A program made the position numbers and the translations under genes. The notes below the pieces were generated by a model. That model had not been told where the DNA came from. It searched no databases and saw only the letters and a list, made by a program, of their open reading frames with translations. Shown piece after piece: positions 32,708 to 43,680 of a DNA stretch of 64,000 nt. The number at the start of each line of letters is the position of its first letter. Within the stretch, counting starts at the first letter, position 1. Source of the DNA: Tenebrio molitor (Eukaryota > Arthropoda > Insecta > Coleoptera > Tenebrionidae); contig NC_091053.1 of NCBI RefSeq assembly GCF_963966145.1, forward strand, positions 11,532,001-11,596,000. Reading direction: 5' to 3'.

Positions 32708-32934
32708 CAGTTGGTTGCAAAAAAAAACGGGAAACGAAAATTTTTCTAATGTAAATTTGGTTTTGTCTAGTTGTCAATTAATTGTCTACTTCACAATACC
32801 TATCAAATAATTTCTAAAAATGTCATTGAATTTTGACCCTAATTCTAACCTATCTCTAGGTTTCACACTATGAGAAAATTGTAAAAATGTGTCAATTTTA
32901 TTTTGACAATTCCCGTTTTTTTTGCAACCAACTG
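32708..32934. mobile_element. MITE, CAGTTGGTTGCAAAAAA ends, TA flanks
   Basis: CAGTTGGTTGCAAAAAAAAA CGGGAA at the left and its complement at the right, flanked by TA. A second, damaged copy lies at about 60854-61045 and is cut by a LINE. Confidence 0.9.
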
Positions 32935-33339
32935 TACGTAATTCATCGTCAAATGTAGCGATCGTAGATAAATGATTGAACGAAATAAAGTTGAAAATTC
33001 TCGGTAAAGGATCACCTTTTAACTAGGATTTTTTCTGTTGGGTGGTCCTGTGCAAGGTCGTCCATCTGACTTAGCCAACTACCTAAGCTGGTTGTTGATT
33101 TAGATATTATGTTTGACAACATGACAACAAATTGTCCTTCGTTCCACATATAAACGTCTTCGTTACAAAATCATTGGCTTTATTATAAGATGTTCTACGC
33201 ACTTCATAAATATTGACAACTTAAAACTCTTATATTGTGCATTATCCTTATCATGTACGCAGACTATCCAGTGCGTCGTCATTTTTGTAGATGGTTTTTA
33301 CTAGTGTTAGATAATGCATTGGACACGCCATTAAATCGA

Positions 33340-33420
33340 CGTCAAGAGCTGTGTTTTTACATGACGGTGCACCTCCACATTACAGCCGGCAGGTTAGAGA
33401 CTTTTTGAATAGGTTTATTA
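33340..33420 (+). pseudogene. Tc1/mariner-type transposase fragment
   Basis: A short frame reads FLHDGAPPHYSRQVRDFLN, the region around the second catalytic Asp of IS630/Tc1/mariner transposases (usually QDGAPPH). Nothing on either side continues the domain convincingly, so this is a small relic. Downstream, 33545-33600 matches the dispersed repeat at 9975-10045. Confidence 0.55.
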
Positions 33421-33688
33421 TGTTCATTTTCTTTTCGTTTGAAATATTTTTTATGCAAAATGTGTACGTATTCAAACTCTGCGAACAGCCGTGTTTTCAT
33501 TGGATCAACTGGCGGTTCGTCATCGTTAGCCAAAATTGCGAAAGTTTGTCCAGCGAGAGATTGGTTGACATAAAACTCACTAAATTCTACCCAGAGAAAG
33601 TACTACCCAGCGTAAATTATTTTTCCTTCTCCCTCTTACGTAAATCAAGTTTATTCGGAATCGTATTGTAATAGGTATGCACATTCCT

Positions 33689-33783
33689 AACCTTATACGA
33701 GGGCGGAAAGTTAACCATCCCTTTTTATCTTTACTTCCCTCTCTTGGTCAGTGATAGGCCACTTTCCGCCCTATTATAAGGTT
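33689..33783. repeat. Hairpin-forming inverted repeat
   Basis: AACCTTATACGAGGGCGGAA AGT at the left pairs with ACTTTCCGCCCTATTATAAGGTT at the right, one or two mismatches, with a ~50-base interior. Possibly a small MITE. Confidence 0.75.
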
Positions 33784-34895
33784 TTTTCAATGGCGTACTT
33801 ACTGAAAGTCGAAAAACAGTCGAAATGAAACTGCATCAAATTAATTGTTTATTTGATAAAAATGTAATGATTCCGAATAAAATAATATACAAACCTCGAG
33901 CTCCCGACAGGAATGAAACACTTCCCACCTTGGTATGTAATCTACTATTACAGTTCCGTATTTACATCTTGAATGCACTAACCGCAAATCAGCCACACAC
34001 CTTAGCAGCTAAAATTACTGCAGTCTCAATTTTAGCAGTGTTTAAAAGACTGTTACGGATTTTGGTGTAACTATCGCTAAATATGTCTGCATTCACGGAA
34101 TTAGCTGCGGAAGATAATTTGTTGATCGGTGAGAACAGACGTACGTTAGTGGGCACAGACGGAGCGTAGAAAATCTTTCTGTTACGTAATGCTGTAGCTC
34201 GAACCTTAACATTGAATGACAGTCTACTAAGTATTGGAGCAGCATCAATATCATTACGCAGTAAATTAGACACAAATATAGTTCTGGAGCATTCAGCTCT
34301 TTCAAAGCAACTGACCAAATCAATGGGACGAGGAGAATCCGCGTCAGGTAGTTTAATATCGACAAATTTAGACTTGAACTTAGTCTTGACAGCCAACAAA
34401 ACCCCTCCACCTCTGGAACAAGTTCTCTATCATGCCTGAAAATTACATAATATGAACCGAGCAATTCGGAATTATTGACATCATTATGAAGCCAGGTTTC
34501 AGCAAGAGCAACAGTATCAAATGGAGCTGCAGATACAGAAGTTCTAAAATCAGTGATTTTAGAATTGAGACCTGTTACATTTTGGTTGTATACTTCAATG
34601 CCTTCTAATTCAGTTTGTTGCTATGCCCCAAGAATATCTGACCGTAATTTATCCAAAGCGCTAATGTAGACTGGACAACGAGGGTCCCATGCTGCATGAC
34701 CGCAATCCATTTGACCTGCTGCTCCAGCTGAAAGATTCAAGCAATTTACACATTTAAGATTGACTGGTTTACAATCCGTGATGGTATGAGATTGAGATTC
34801 GCCACAGCAAGGACAAGCTATTTATTCGTGCAAGTTCTGGATGTATGACCAAGAGCACAGCAATTGAAGCATCGGCTAACCTCTAGAGTCTAGAG

Positions 34896-35060
34896 CAACG
34901 GTGGCCAACCTTTTTGTTCTCGAGTGCCACTTTATTTGACTAAAAATATTTGACGAGTCCCTTTTTTATTTCTTTTTCATTCTTCTGAAAGATAATGCAT
35001 ATGTACCCCTGCCCTATTAAGTCATCTGAATCAAATAACAGGAAAAAAGTTTTTACTTCG
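34896..35060. mobile_element. Possible hAT-like insertion inside the LINE
   Basis: The LINE ORF1 frame is interrupted here. The left border reads TCTAGAGTCTAGAGCAACGG then TGGCCAACCTTTTTG, reminiscent of hAT ends (CAGnGGTGGCCAACC). The right border and an 8-bp target duplication could not be located, so the call is weak. Confidence 0.3.
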
Positions 35061-35639
35061 CGTAAGTATTATGATGATTGATGAGATTATGACCGCGTGC
35101 CAATAGTGGCAAGTGTAAGACCGCCTGATAGACACTGGGACTGGGTTTTTCCTTTGTTGGCCAAAACTTGATTATGGTGCATTCAGATCGAGTGTTAAAA
35201 ATGTTTGTGTTTACATCACATGCTCAACCAGGTCTAATAGATCGTCGTCTCAGTATTTTTGGGTTATACCCGCAATTTTCACCCTGGGTGAGATACCTTT
35301 AACCTCTCTAACGACAAAAGTTTCGATTCGGCAATTTGTTTAAATCTTGAGTTACCCTCAGTAGAGGAGCATCCCACTAAGACATGTAATAGTTGGTTCT
35401 CGTCTTCTTGATCGGTGCTCTTCTTAAGGATATGCAATAATGGATCATGGACGGATCTTTTTCACTTACGTTTATTAATGTGATACACTACATATCTGCG
35501 GGAGTTGGACCGGAGGTCCCAGCCCGACTTTGACACTGACACTTATCGTCTTGGTGTTGATGACATGAGTTTTACGTCTAAGTGTTTTACAATAGGGGTT
35601 ACTACTTATATAGGTGCCAAACTGCACACGACATTCATA

Positions 35640-35720
35640 ATCTTGCAGACGTACCTAATATTGCACCACTAGGTACGACATACTTAATATTGCAGACGTA
35701 CATAGTATTGCACCACTACA
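35640..35720. repeat. Short tandem duplication
   Basis: CTTGCAGACGTACCTAATAT TGCACCACTA recurs with small changes about 50 bp later (TTGCAGACGTACATAGTATT GCACCACTA). It lies inside the damaged LINE ORF1. Confidence 0.7.
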
Positions 35721-36579
35721 GACACCACCATTTTTAACATTTTTGACTGAGGAGATTTGCAGATCAGATTCCCGCGGGTTAATGTTTTCAGCAATAACTT
35801 TTTTTGTACTCAACGAATCCAAGGCGTGATCTTTAGGCTCAATGATTACCGCAGTGCGAATTTTATTTTTTGCAATTTCAGCGAACGTAGGTTCACTGTT
35901 AGCAGCGTGCACACCATCGCATTTAAGCTGAGGAGCCATTTTTAGAAAATCACCTTTCAGCTCCAAAAATGTATCTTTTAAATTGCCAGCCAACTAAAGT
36001 GTTGAATTTGTGCTCCAGGAAATGATTGAGATTGTCCACATCAAAAGAGAAACATCTAGAAACGCAATCCGGACACTTCCAGGACAGACCCGAGACAACC
36101 GCAAAATATTTATGTAGAGGCTCTGGAGCATCAACACATTTATAATGAAACCGCTTGTTACAGACTCCAGCACAATTCAGACTATTAGCACTGGCGTCAA
36201 TGATGCCATGACACTTGCCGCAATTTGGTATCATCACGAGTAGAAAACGTGTGGTTGCATAAAATGAATAAAAGAATAAGGTATGGGTGTGAAACAGAAA
36301 AGAAATTAGTCGCAGCTCGACCTCAGGCGGTTGAGAATTGACACACAGCCAATTTCCCTATCGCGCGAAGAGCGATAACGCACAAAAACCAAAAACAAGC
36401 GCAGTAATCAATTAAGGAGTTGAGAAATCACCAAAAGAGTGATGAAATCAATTCAATCACTTACCCAAAAAGCGTTCCAAACAAAAGAACGGAAATTTTA
36501 GGCCAGTAATAACCAGAATTCAAGCACAACACGGAGCTAGCAAATAACACACCTAACAGGCTGCGTGCCTACCATGAAC

Positions 36580-36835
36580 TCTTGCTATATTCAAACTCAA
36601 TAATGTTGATTTTGTGCGTAATGGACATTACAGTACACTTGCTCAGATTTAGATCTAATTTATTTTCAGGACACCATCGACTGAGTTTGAGTAAATCATC
36701 TTGAAGATGCACACACCACACAGTCACAAATGTTAGAGATTTCAGGATACAACTTAAAATCGTCAGCAAATAGCAGTTTCAAAGATGATAAGCCATTGAT
36801 TATATCATTGATAAAAATCGAAAAAAAAAATAGTA
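36580..36835 (-). pseudogene. LINE reverse transcriptase fragment
   Basis: On the minus strand, two adjoining frames give FINDIINGLSSLKLLFADDFKLY and LQDDLLKLSRWCPENKLDLN with KC downstream, the FADD-box and following region of Jockey-group RTs. A frameshift near 36720 separates them. Because it lies upstream of the ORF1 at 36237 in the same strand, it belongs to another copy rather than to that LINE. Confidence 0.75.
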
Positions 36836-37727
36836 CGGCACATAATAACGAATGTTCAATTGAATTGTTCATTAAGTAGCCTTTGAATTTTTCACAACAT
36901 TGTGAAGTACGTCTTGGAAGAGCAATGACAAAAGTTAGGTTAGGACCACGTTAAAAAGTGACAATTTCCACTAAATTCATTTTATAATATCGATTCACTT
37001 TGAATGATTGTGACCATAACGAAAACACAGTAGGCGCTCTTTAGCTGTGTGCTGCATACGTTTTACACTAAATATTTGTGTGGTGTGAACATGATGTGAA
37101 AATGTCAGAATTGTCAAAGCTTGACCATGGTAGTAAAGCAATGATTTTAATTTATTTATCAATATTAATAACGGAAATCAATATTTGAAGTAGGAGAAAC
37201 TAAAAACATCTGCCTGATTCTGTGATCACGTCTGTTGAAAAGTGGGGTTATATCCAGGTACAGATTATTTAACGTAAAAACTTCGAAATAACCTCATGCA
37301 ATTCTCGATATTAATGAAGAACGAAAGAAATGGTCATTTGGCAGTAAGACAAACGCGAAAAATGCCTGGGGATTACCTACTAAAGGTAATCAATACTTTC
37401 AATTAGCATTCTTTAATACAAATATTATCAGATAAAAACTAATCAGACAGAAAGTTCAAAAAAATGATTTACAGGGGATGAAAAGGCAGAAGGTATCAAA
37501 CTACAACACTTACTAGCCAAAATGTACAACAAAAAAGCACAAATAGAGTTAACTTTATTGGTGATGTTCGTCTTTGTGAGTTGTTTTCCCGTTGGCTTCA
37601 ATAAATGTGTCGAAACAAGTCAATATTAACCGTTTGGTTCCAACTTTGAGAAGACAACGTGGCGTTTTCTTTTTGAATTCTAAAATTTTGTACCAAAACT
37701 CAATTTTATAGATATGCGCACAGTGTA

Positions 37728-37938
37728 CAGTTGGGAGCACGGAATTTCTCACACCAATTTGTATGTCATTAAAAAAAACTATCTAGTCTAAGCTTTATTG
37801 TCATTATAATCAATCATAACATATGTGATCATGACTGACGTTTCACCTAAACTGTCACGAAAATGACGCCAGTATCTCATTTTAATAAAATTATGTCAGT
37901 GAAATGTCCAATGTGTGCGAAATTCCGTGCTCGTCACT
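37728..37938. mobile_element. MITE, CAGTTGGGAGCACGGAATTTC ends
   Basis: CAGTTGGGAGCACGGAATTT and GAAATTCCGTGCTCGTCACTG are near-inverted ends with TA flanks. It is a relative of the element at 45861-46105. Confidence 0.85.
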
Positions 37939-37998
37939 GTACGTCGAAAAACGTTTGCGCAAGTCGTTCTTCGTTCTGTCTTCTGTGAGCGTGACGTT

Positions 37999-38267
37999 CG
38001 TGGAGGGAGAAAAGACTGGAGATGGCACTAATTCAAATAAGTGTACCGGCCCGCGAAAACTACAGAGTCATAAAAGGTTTCTGAATATAGACGCTAGGCC
38101 AATGGCTTCCTTCGCCTTCCTTCCAGGCGCATTGTGCTTCTTTATCTAGCCAATCTAGCGCATTGTGGACTGGGTCATATAAGGTTGTTGCACGTGCTTT
38201 TAGAGGGTTCGCATTTTTAACATGGGAAGCATAGGAAATGCCATCTCCAGTCTTTTCTCCCTCCACG
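37999..38267. mobile_element. TIR element with 8-bp target duplication
   Basis: About 28-bp perfect inverted ends (CGTGGAGGGAGAAAAGACTG GAGATGGC) are flanked by the identical octamer GTGACGTT (37991-37998 and 38268-38275). An 8-bp TSD fits hAT or P superfamilies, but the terminal CGTGG is not the usual hAT CAG/TAG start. No transposase is encoded in 269 bp. The right flank continues into AAAATGGCGCC. Confidence 0.85.
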
Positions 38268-38384
38268 GTGACGTTTCTATCAAAATGGCGCCTCCGAGAG
38301 TTGCCAACTGCGACTGGATTTAGTGTTATCTAAAATTCCCTATCAGTAACCTAGCAACTGAAAAGTTACTAGGGAGTGGTCACG

Positions 38385-38560
38385 ATCAAAATAAATAATA
38401 GTTATTTATTTAACGAGTTCGTGTGTAATTTTGGCTTTTTTTGGCATGAGTGGATCAGTTTAAAACTCGAGTGAAACGAGAGTTTTAAAGGTCCACGAGT
38501 GGCAAAAAAAGCCCAAATTACACAAGAACGAGTTTGAATACAACGTTTTTTTGTTCGACG
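38385..38560. repeat. Palindrome with ACTCGAGTGAAACGAGAG apex
   Basis: About 58 bp on each side pair: AACGAGTTCGTGTGTAATTT and GGCTTTTTTTGGCA with TGGCAAAAAAAGCCC and AAATTACACAAGAACGAGTT. The apex is AAACTCGAGTGAAACGAGAGTTTT. One of the best-preserved members of the class. Confidence 0.85.
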
Positions 38561-38689
38561 AGCCCCTTAAAGGCTCCAAATCGCTAAAAATCTTTAAAAT
38601 TAGCTTGACGTTTCGTTTTGACAAGTTGTCAAATTTATCAAAATCCGTTCACACGGGAGAAAATTCTCAAATTTTGACAGTGTCGAACA

Positions 38690-39079
38690 AAAAAGTCTAT
38701 TTTTTAATCAAAGAACCACGACCTGTTGATTTAGGTTTGTAAATATAAAATTTTACTAAATTTAGAGAATTTAATGATATCTATTGGCTATACCAGCCAA
38801 CGTTTGTCATTTTTAATGTCCTTGAAAGTACGCAAACTCGCAGCTAAAATTTGAACGTGTTATTAAAAATGCCTCGCAAAGTAAGATATTTATTAAACTC
38901 TCAAATTAGTTGTTGTTAATTGTTATTAACTTTATTAACATGCTGCGATACTAATATCTCTAATAACCTCAATTTTTATATGATGAATTTTTTCACCCTA
39001 TGTCAAAAGTGTACAATGTTGTCAGCTCTATTTTGGGTGTAAATTGCGGTGTTGTGGTTCTTTGATTAAAAAATAGACT
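38690..39079. mobile_element. TIR element, AGTCTATTTTTTAATCAAAG ends
   Basis: A perfect 26-bp inverted pair (AGTCTATTTTTTAATCAAAG AACCAC at 38690 and its complement ending 39079). The interior has no recognised ORF. Confidence 0.75.
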
Positions 39080-39088
39080 ATAGATTAC

Positions 39089-39400
39089 ACTATAGTATTG
39101 CCGTTATAACTTTTTATCTGCTCCGCCCACATAAATTGACCAATGAGAATCAAAGCCACATTCAATCTGTACAATTTTTCATCACATTTGGCACGCAAGA
39201 CAGTTAAGGTTAGAATTTTGCTGTCAAGTCCACAATTATTGTTTTAGGTTTTAAAAAATAAATTGTCATTAAGACAATTTGAATATCAGAATTTTTTTCC
39301 GTGTAAATCAGATCGTCTTAACAACCTATTTGATTGATAACTAAGAAAATGTAATGGGCGGGGCAGATAAAATGTTACGTTGTCCTTAGTATAGTTTACA
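39089..39400. mobile_element. TIR element with GCTCCGCCCA subterminal repeat
   Basis: TACACTATAGTATTGCCGTT ATAAC then TTTATCTGCTCCGCCCA near 39089-39130 recur inverted, with several mismatches, at 39355-39400 (TGGGCGGGGCAGATAAA, TAGTATAGTTTA). Confidence 0.65.
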
Positions 39401-39609
39401 CAGTATCTGTTGCCTCAGATTTTTTTGCCGTTTCCGAGTAATTTTTGTCTGCTATTGCCTAAAATGCCTCTAGTTTTTTTCTATCAGCTCTAGTTTTTGA
39501 GTTACAAATAACCCATACTTTTGTTAGTGCAAGCAGATTTTTCTCTTTCAATCGTGAAGCTAACGATTCAGAGACTTGTTTTGAGAGGTTCAATTCTCTT
39601 GCGAGATCA

Positions 39610-40420
39610 GTGTTGCATTTCTGTTACATCCAACTGTACCCACGAAGATCTGGACGGGTGGTTACACCCCCACCCTCATTTTTCGTAGAACTAGGTAATA
39701 TATAAGATGTAAAATTTGTAAATAGTAGAGACTTAGACTTAGATAGAAGATTTAGATTAGAAACCAGTAAGAGACAAATAAAGCGCTCAACAAAAGTGAT
39801 AGTAATTTTTTCTCTCGCAACAAGACAAGAATGAAGACGTCTAGCACAAAACGTCCAATTCTGTCGCAACAACCCAACACAAAACAAAAGGTTACAGTCC
39901 TAACAATCATCGAGCTTGTTTTGTGAAAATCGTTGAGGTGTTGATGGTGAATAGTCAAATTTAGAATCGTTTTCTGATCTTGTTTCTGAAAAATCGTCAT
40001 CTACTGAAGTTTGTAAAATTTGCTGAGCAGTGAAAGGAATCGACGGAACTGAAACATCATCTGAATGTTATGTGGGAAGCTTTACAGACGTAGGAGCACT
40101 TGGATATTCCCATTTATGGCAATTTTTTTATTTATACCCTTCACATTGAAACTGCAAAAATAACAATCATCTAGATGATTTTTGGGTTCTCGCCATATTG
40201 CTGGAATTCCAAATTTAAAGGTACTTCTTTTACCTTAGTTCCACAGTCTTAAGTATTCGACACACGATTTACATACACAATTAGGAGCCCACGACTTGTT
40301 ATTTTTATCCAAAGGCATGGCAAAGTACAAAAAGTAGGCACTTAAAACAAAACACACACTGTCACATACGTAGCAGAAATGTTGCGGATCGTTGAAGCAA
40401 AACCTTCTTGAAGAACTCAT
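39610..40420 (-). pseudogene. Cys-rich uncharacterised arthropod family, broken
   Basis: The minus-strand frame from 40420 has CYVCDSVCF, KSWAPNCVCKSCVEYLRLW and, after a frame change near 40235, IPAIWREPKNHLDDCYFC. I recall this Cys/Trp pattern from many uncharacterised arthropod and cnidarian proteins that occur in large, transposon-like numbers (recollection, not a search). Acidic, Ser-rich sequence follows in yet another frame (QTSVDDDFSETRSEND). At least two frameshifts and stops prevent one product. Inverted copies of CTATCAGCTCTAGTTTTT near 39481 and its complement near 40517 might be the ends of the element that carried it. Confidence 0.55.
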
Positions 40421-40837
40421 TCCAACTGCACTTCCGTTAATAGTCGTACACAGTGATCACTGATCAGTGATCAAAATATACCAAAACATTATGTGAAGTA
40501 ATATTCGAAAAAATCACAAAAACTAGAGCTGTTGATAAGATTCTGACGGCAGATATAAAAAAAGAGCCTAAAAAGCTTTCATATTCAGCCATTAAATTTG
40601 CGGCAACAGACAAAAAGTGAAATTTTGTAAACTAATGATTATACCTAACGTGAATCTCAGGTTATTAAAAAGGTTTATAATTAGAGCAGGACATGTCTTT
40701 GGCCATATGTTTGGTAACATTGAATATAAAACTTCTTAATTTGATGAAAGTCGCAGCGATGTGTAATCTGCAAAATTTTAGGCTAGATGTGGTTTCTATG
40801 TTAAAGGCATTAAATACACACCAAGACAATTTTAAAA

Positions 40838-41890
40838 TCATAGAAAATGTTGAAAATGTTGACCACCTTCATCAATACATTTTAAAACTCTACGATGAAA
40901 ATTTCTCATCACATTTTCCAACATCATCGGATTATTGTTCATTTCCATTATTTTATGCTGAATTATCTGCTGTAAGTCGACCAAATTTGCCACAGATGTT
41001 TGAAAAGTACAATTTTTTATGTAAGGCCATAGGAAAAAGTCGCACGGTGTCAAATCACAGGACCGTGGACGCCAAGGAATTTCTGCATTTCGACTAATTA
41101 TCCGATCATCAAAAAATTCTCTTAACAGGTCTAAAGTTTGTATTGTACAGTGAGGAGTTGCTCCTGTTGAAAATAAAAATTGTGAATTCGATATATCTTT
41201 GGGCAGTCAGTGTACCTTACAAAAACGAAATTTAATATTCTAAACAAAACAAACCTTTGCTTTATGTTACCTTGAAAAAAAAAATTGGTCCAATTATTCG
41301 TCTTTGACTAATTACTGCAAAAACACCAATTTTATCATGTGGATTTTCAGTACTCCATATTCTGAAGTATGAAACCATGATTCGTCTGAGAAGATAATCT
41401 GTGAAAACTCCACATTATTGCCTATGTTGTCGACAAGCCAATTGCAAAAATTTAATCTTCTTGAATAATCTGCTGGCTTCAATTCTTGCACTGCTATGAC
41501 ACAGTAGGGGTAGAGATGTAAATTCTTGTGCAGCATTCTGTGCGTTGTTCCAACAGAGAAATTAATTTGCTGACTTAATTGTCGGATTGATGTTTTTGGT
41601 GCATTTTCCATTATTTCTTGAGCATTAGCAACAATTTCGTCTGTACGTTTTCGAACTCCTCCACTGCCTGGTTTTCGCAAGACACTACCAGTTTCGCGAA
41701 ACACATTTACAGCTCTGTTTTGTTAAACTGCACGTAATCCACAGCAAAATTTGGAAATTCAGCTTGAAATTCTTCTAAACAATTTTGCACCGAATAAATC
41801 CAAACTCCCTCGACTTTGGTGTCGTTTCGAAAATAACTTTCGATTAAAAAAATTTTATGTTCCAGGGTGAGATACAAAAAGCGATTGTCG
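40838..41890 (-). pseudogene. Mariner-type transposase, degenerate
   Basis: Three frames together cover a Tc1/mariner (IS630 superfamily) transposase. The N-terminal piece (41700-41880) looks like the first helix-turn-helix; 41312-41704 has TGSVLRKPGSGGVRKRT, SIRQLSQQ and IIFSDESWFH, with the first catalytic Asp; 40838-41250 has TGATPHC where QDGATPH is expected and RSCDLTPCDFFLWPYIKN with the third acidic position. The second catalytic Asp is lost. Stops and frameshifts separate the pieces. It is the likely former transposase of the element with ends at 36847 and 43192. Confidence 0.8.
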
Positions 41891-41935
41891 TTTACCTACT
41901 TGTGAATGCAAAAAAAGAAACTCAACTGAAATAGT

Positions 41936-42070
41936 ATATTGTTATATAAGTGAGGAAAGGGATGCATTGCTAAACGAGAATGACAATTGGATCACGAGCG
42001 GTAGCGAGTTGATCTAATCATTCAAGTTTAGCAATGGACCTTTCCTCACGTATATAACATACTATTTTTT
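41936..42070. repeat. Palindrome, ATAGTATATTGTTATATAAG end, CGAGCGGTAGCGAG apex
   Basis: GTGAGGAAAGG and CATTGCTAAAC on the left pair with GTTTAGCAATGGACCTTTCCTCAC on the right. The apex is ATCACGAGCGGTAGCGAGTTGAT. Outer ends are ATAGTATATTGTTATATA and TATATAACATACTAT. Confidence 0.85.
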
Positions 42071-43065
42071 CCAACGTCAAGAGCTTTCGGTTTATCTTGC
42101 ATAGGTATTATCAATTTATTACTTTCTGCAAATCAACATAGAAGTAAAATTTGAAAATCACGTTTCCATGCTCACAGTAAACAATAAAATTTAATTAATG
42201 AATGTCAAGTCGTGTTTTTACCAAAACTTGAAAATTACTCAGAATTTACTAAACAAATAGTGATGGAAGTAGAAGATAGTGTTGTAAATTTACCAAATCC
42301 AGAAGCAGCGAAGTACAGCTTGACCAGAATAGCTTGGCGTATGAGATGCGCACAAGAGGAAACGAGCGAGTCTCTGTAAGACAAGGATATGGCTATGGTT
42401 GTAGGTACGGTACACTCAATGAAGCAAATCTGCTCAAAACAGCCCGGACATGCTGTTCCCTTGAAGCTTGAAGCGCTGATTTTCGCCCGTTAGTACACGA
42501 TCTAAACACTTCCAGACCCAACAGAACAGACAAGTGCGCTCCGCTAATGGGAGGGATTTCAGTCCACTGCGTCACTCGCCAAGCTGTTCTGGTCGACCTG
42601 TAGGTATCTTTGGAATTATTACCTATAAAATCTCGAGCACGCTACGGAAAGGAATACAATGCGTTACTGAGATGGAGACAAGTAGTAAGAAGCGCTAGTT
42701 TGGCGTCAACGTCAAGCTCTGTACCGACACGTTATTTAGAAAAAATAAATCAGGAACATTTGGAGTTTTAATTCGTGTAAAAAATTGTACATTTAATTTC
42801 TATAATACTGATAAAAAAGTTAAGTATCTTTGTAAGTGCTAATTGTTAATAAAGAATTCTTACAAATGTATATATATATGTATATTTGAACGTTATTTTA
42901 AAGAAAGTATGTACATACCTAAATGGGGATCAATTTTTTTTTTACTTTCCCCACTAGTGAGGGAAGTGATTTACTTTCCTCACATGTGATGCAAACGCCT
43001 ACTTTCATCTCTAAATTGAGTGATGGAAATGTCATTTTCAGACTTGACGTTGGAAAAAAGACGTT
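42064..43065. mobile_element. Possible 1-kb TIR element
   Basis: CTATTTTTTCCAACGTCAAG near 42062 and CTTGACGTTGGAAAAAAG near 43048-43065 are inverted copies. No transposase or other ORF is recognised between them, and the short ends make the call tentative. Confidence 0.4.
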
Positions 43066-43680
43066 ACACTAACAAATCTGAGCAAAACACAACTGACATC
43101 TGTCAAAGAAGGCATCATCCCTTTTTCGCTCTATCTTCTTTCATCCTAAAGTCGTAGCCAACTTGATGAACAATTCAATTGAACACCCGTTACTTTACGA
43201 TGAAGCCAGATTCAAAAGTCAACTGGATGTAACTCATTTTTAAACATATGGTATTTTGAAACACGCCATGTTTGTCTGGATACAGGTTACAGTTTATGTT
43301 GGTTAAAACGTTGTTGTATCGACTTAGTTCGAAATAAATTAATCAAAAGTGAAATTTACGTGGTTTTCAAATTTTATTTACAAAAAATAACAATATAATA
43401 AAAACAAACAATATATTTGAAAACAAATTAAAGCTTATAGTCCGGTTGTTGAATTTGTGAAGTGATCACGCTCTGCTCACGTGCATAACAATAAAGTCAC
43501 TGTTACAAGAGAATACAACTGACTTCAGTCTTGCAAGCGTCGTCCCATATGTCTAAATGCACGCGAGGATCACAAGATTTTTTACTCGTACTCCGCAGCT
43601 TAGACAACCAGACTATAGTAATTTGACATTTTTTCATTTGCCTTCTAAAACGGACAAACCCAAGGGGACGCTCCTCGATC

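Larger units (their letters stand above)
33990..36240 (-). pseudogene. Jockey/I-like LINE, ORF1 and endonuclease, broken
   Basis: Reading on the minus strand: ORF1 begins near 36237 with a PHD-type Cys cluster (CGKCHGIID ... CNKRFHYKC ... WKCPDC). A frameshift near 35990 leads to a region with FAEIAKNKIRTAVIIEPKDH and KNVKNGG that is typical of gag-like proteins of insect LINEs. Further pieces continue to 35100, then two CCHC motifs (CFNCCALGHTSRTC near 34880, CPCCGESQSHTITDC near 34800). ORF2 starts after 34620 with an apurinic-type endonuclease (ETWLHNDV, LLGSYYVIFRHDRE, GGVLLAVKTKFKSK in shifted frames) and ends near 33990 before any RT. Several frameshifts and at least one insertion make it non-functional. 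Members of this group copy themselves by target-primed reverse transcription. The 36240-36560 stretch is probably its 5' UTR. Confidence 0.8.
36847..43192 (-). mobile_element. Mariner-type transposon split by nested insertions
   Basis: The left end ACGAATGTTCAATTGAATTG TTCATTAAGT and the inverted right end (ACTTGATGAACAATTCAATT GAACACCCGT, 43162-43191) are flanked by TA. The transposase relic at 40838-41890 lies between them on the minus strand. The distance, 6.3 kb, is far beyond a normal 1.3-kb mariner, but several identifiable elements (37728-37938, 37999-38267, 38690-39079, 39089-39400, the Cys-rich gene remnant, 42064-43065) lie inside and could account for much of it. That the two ends belong to one element is inference. 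Confidence 0.5.
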
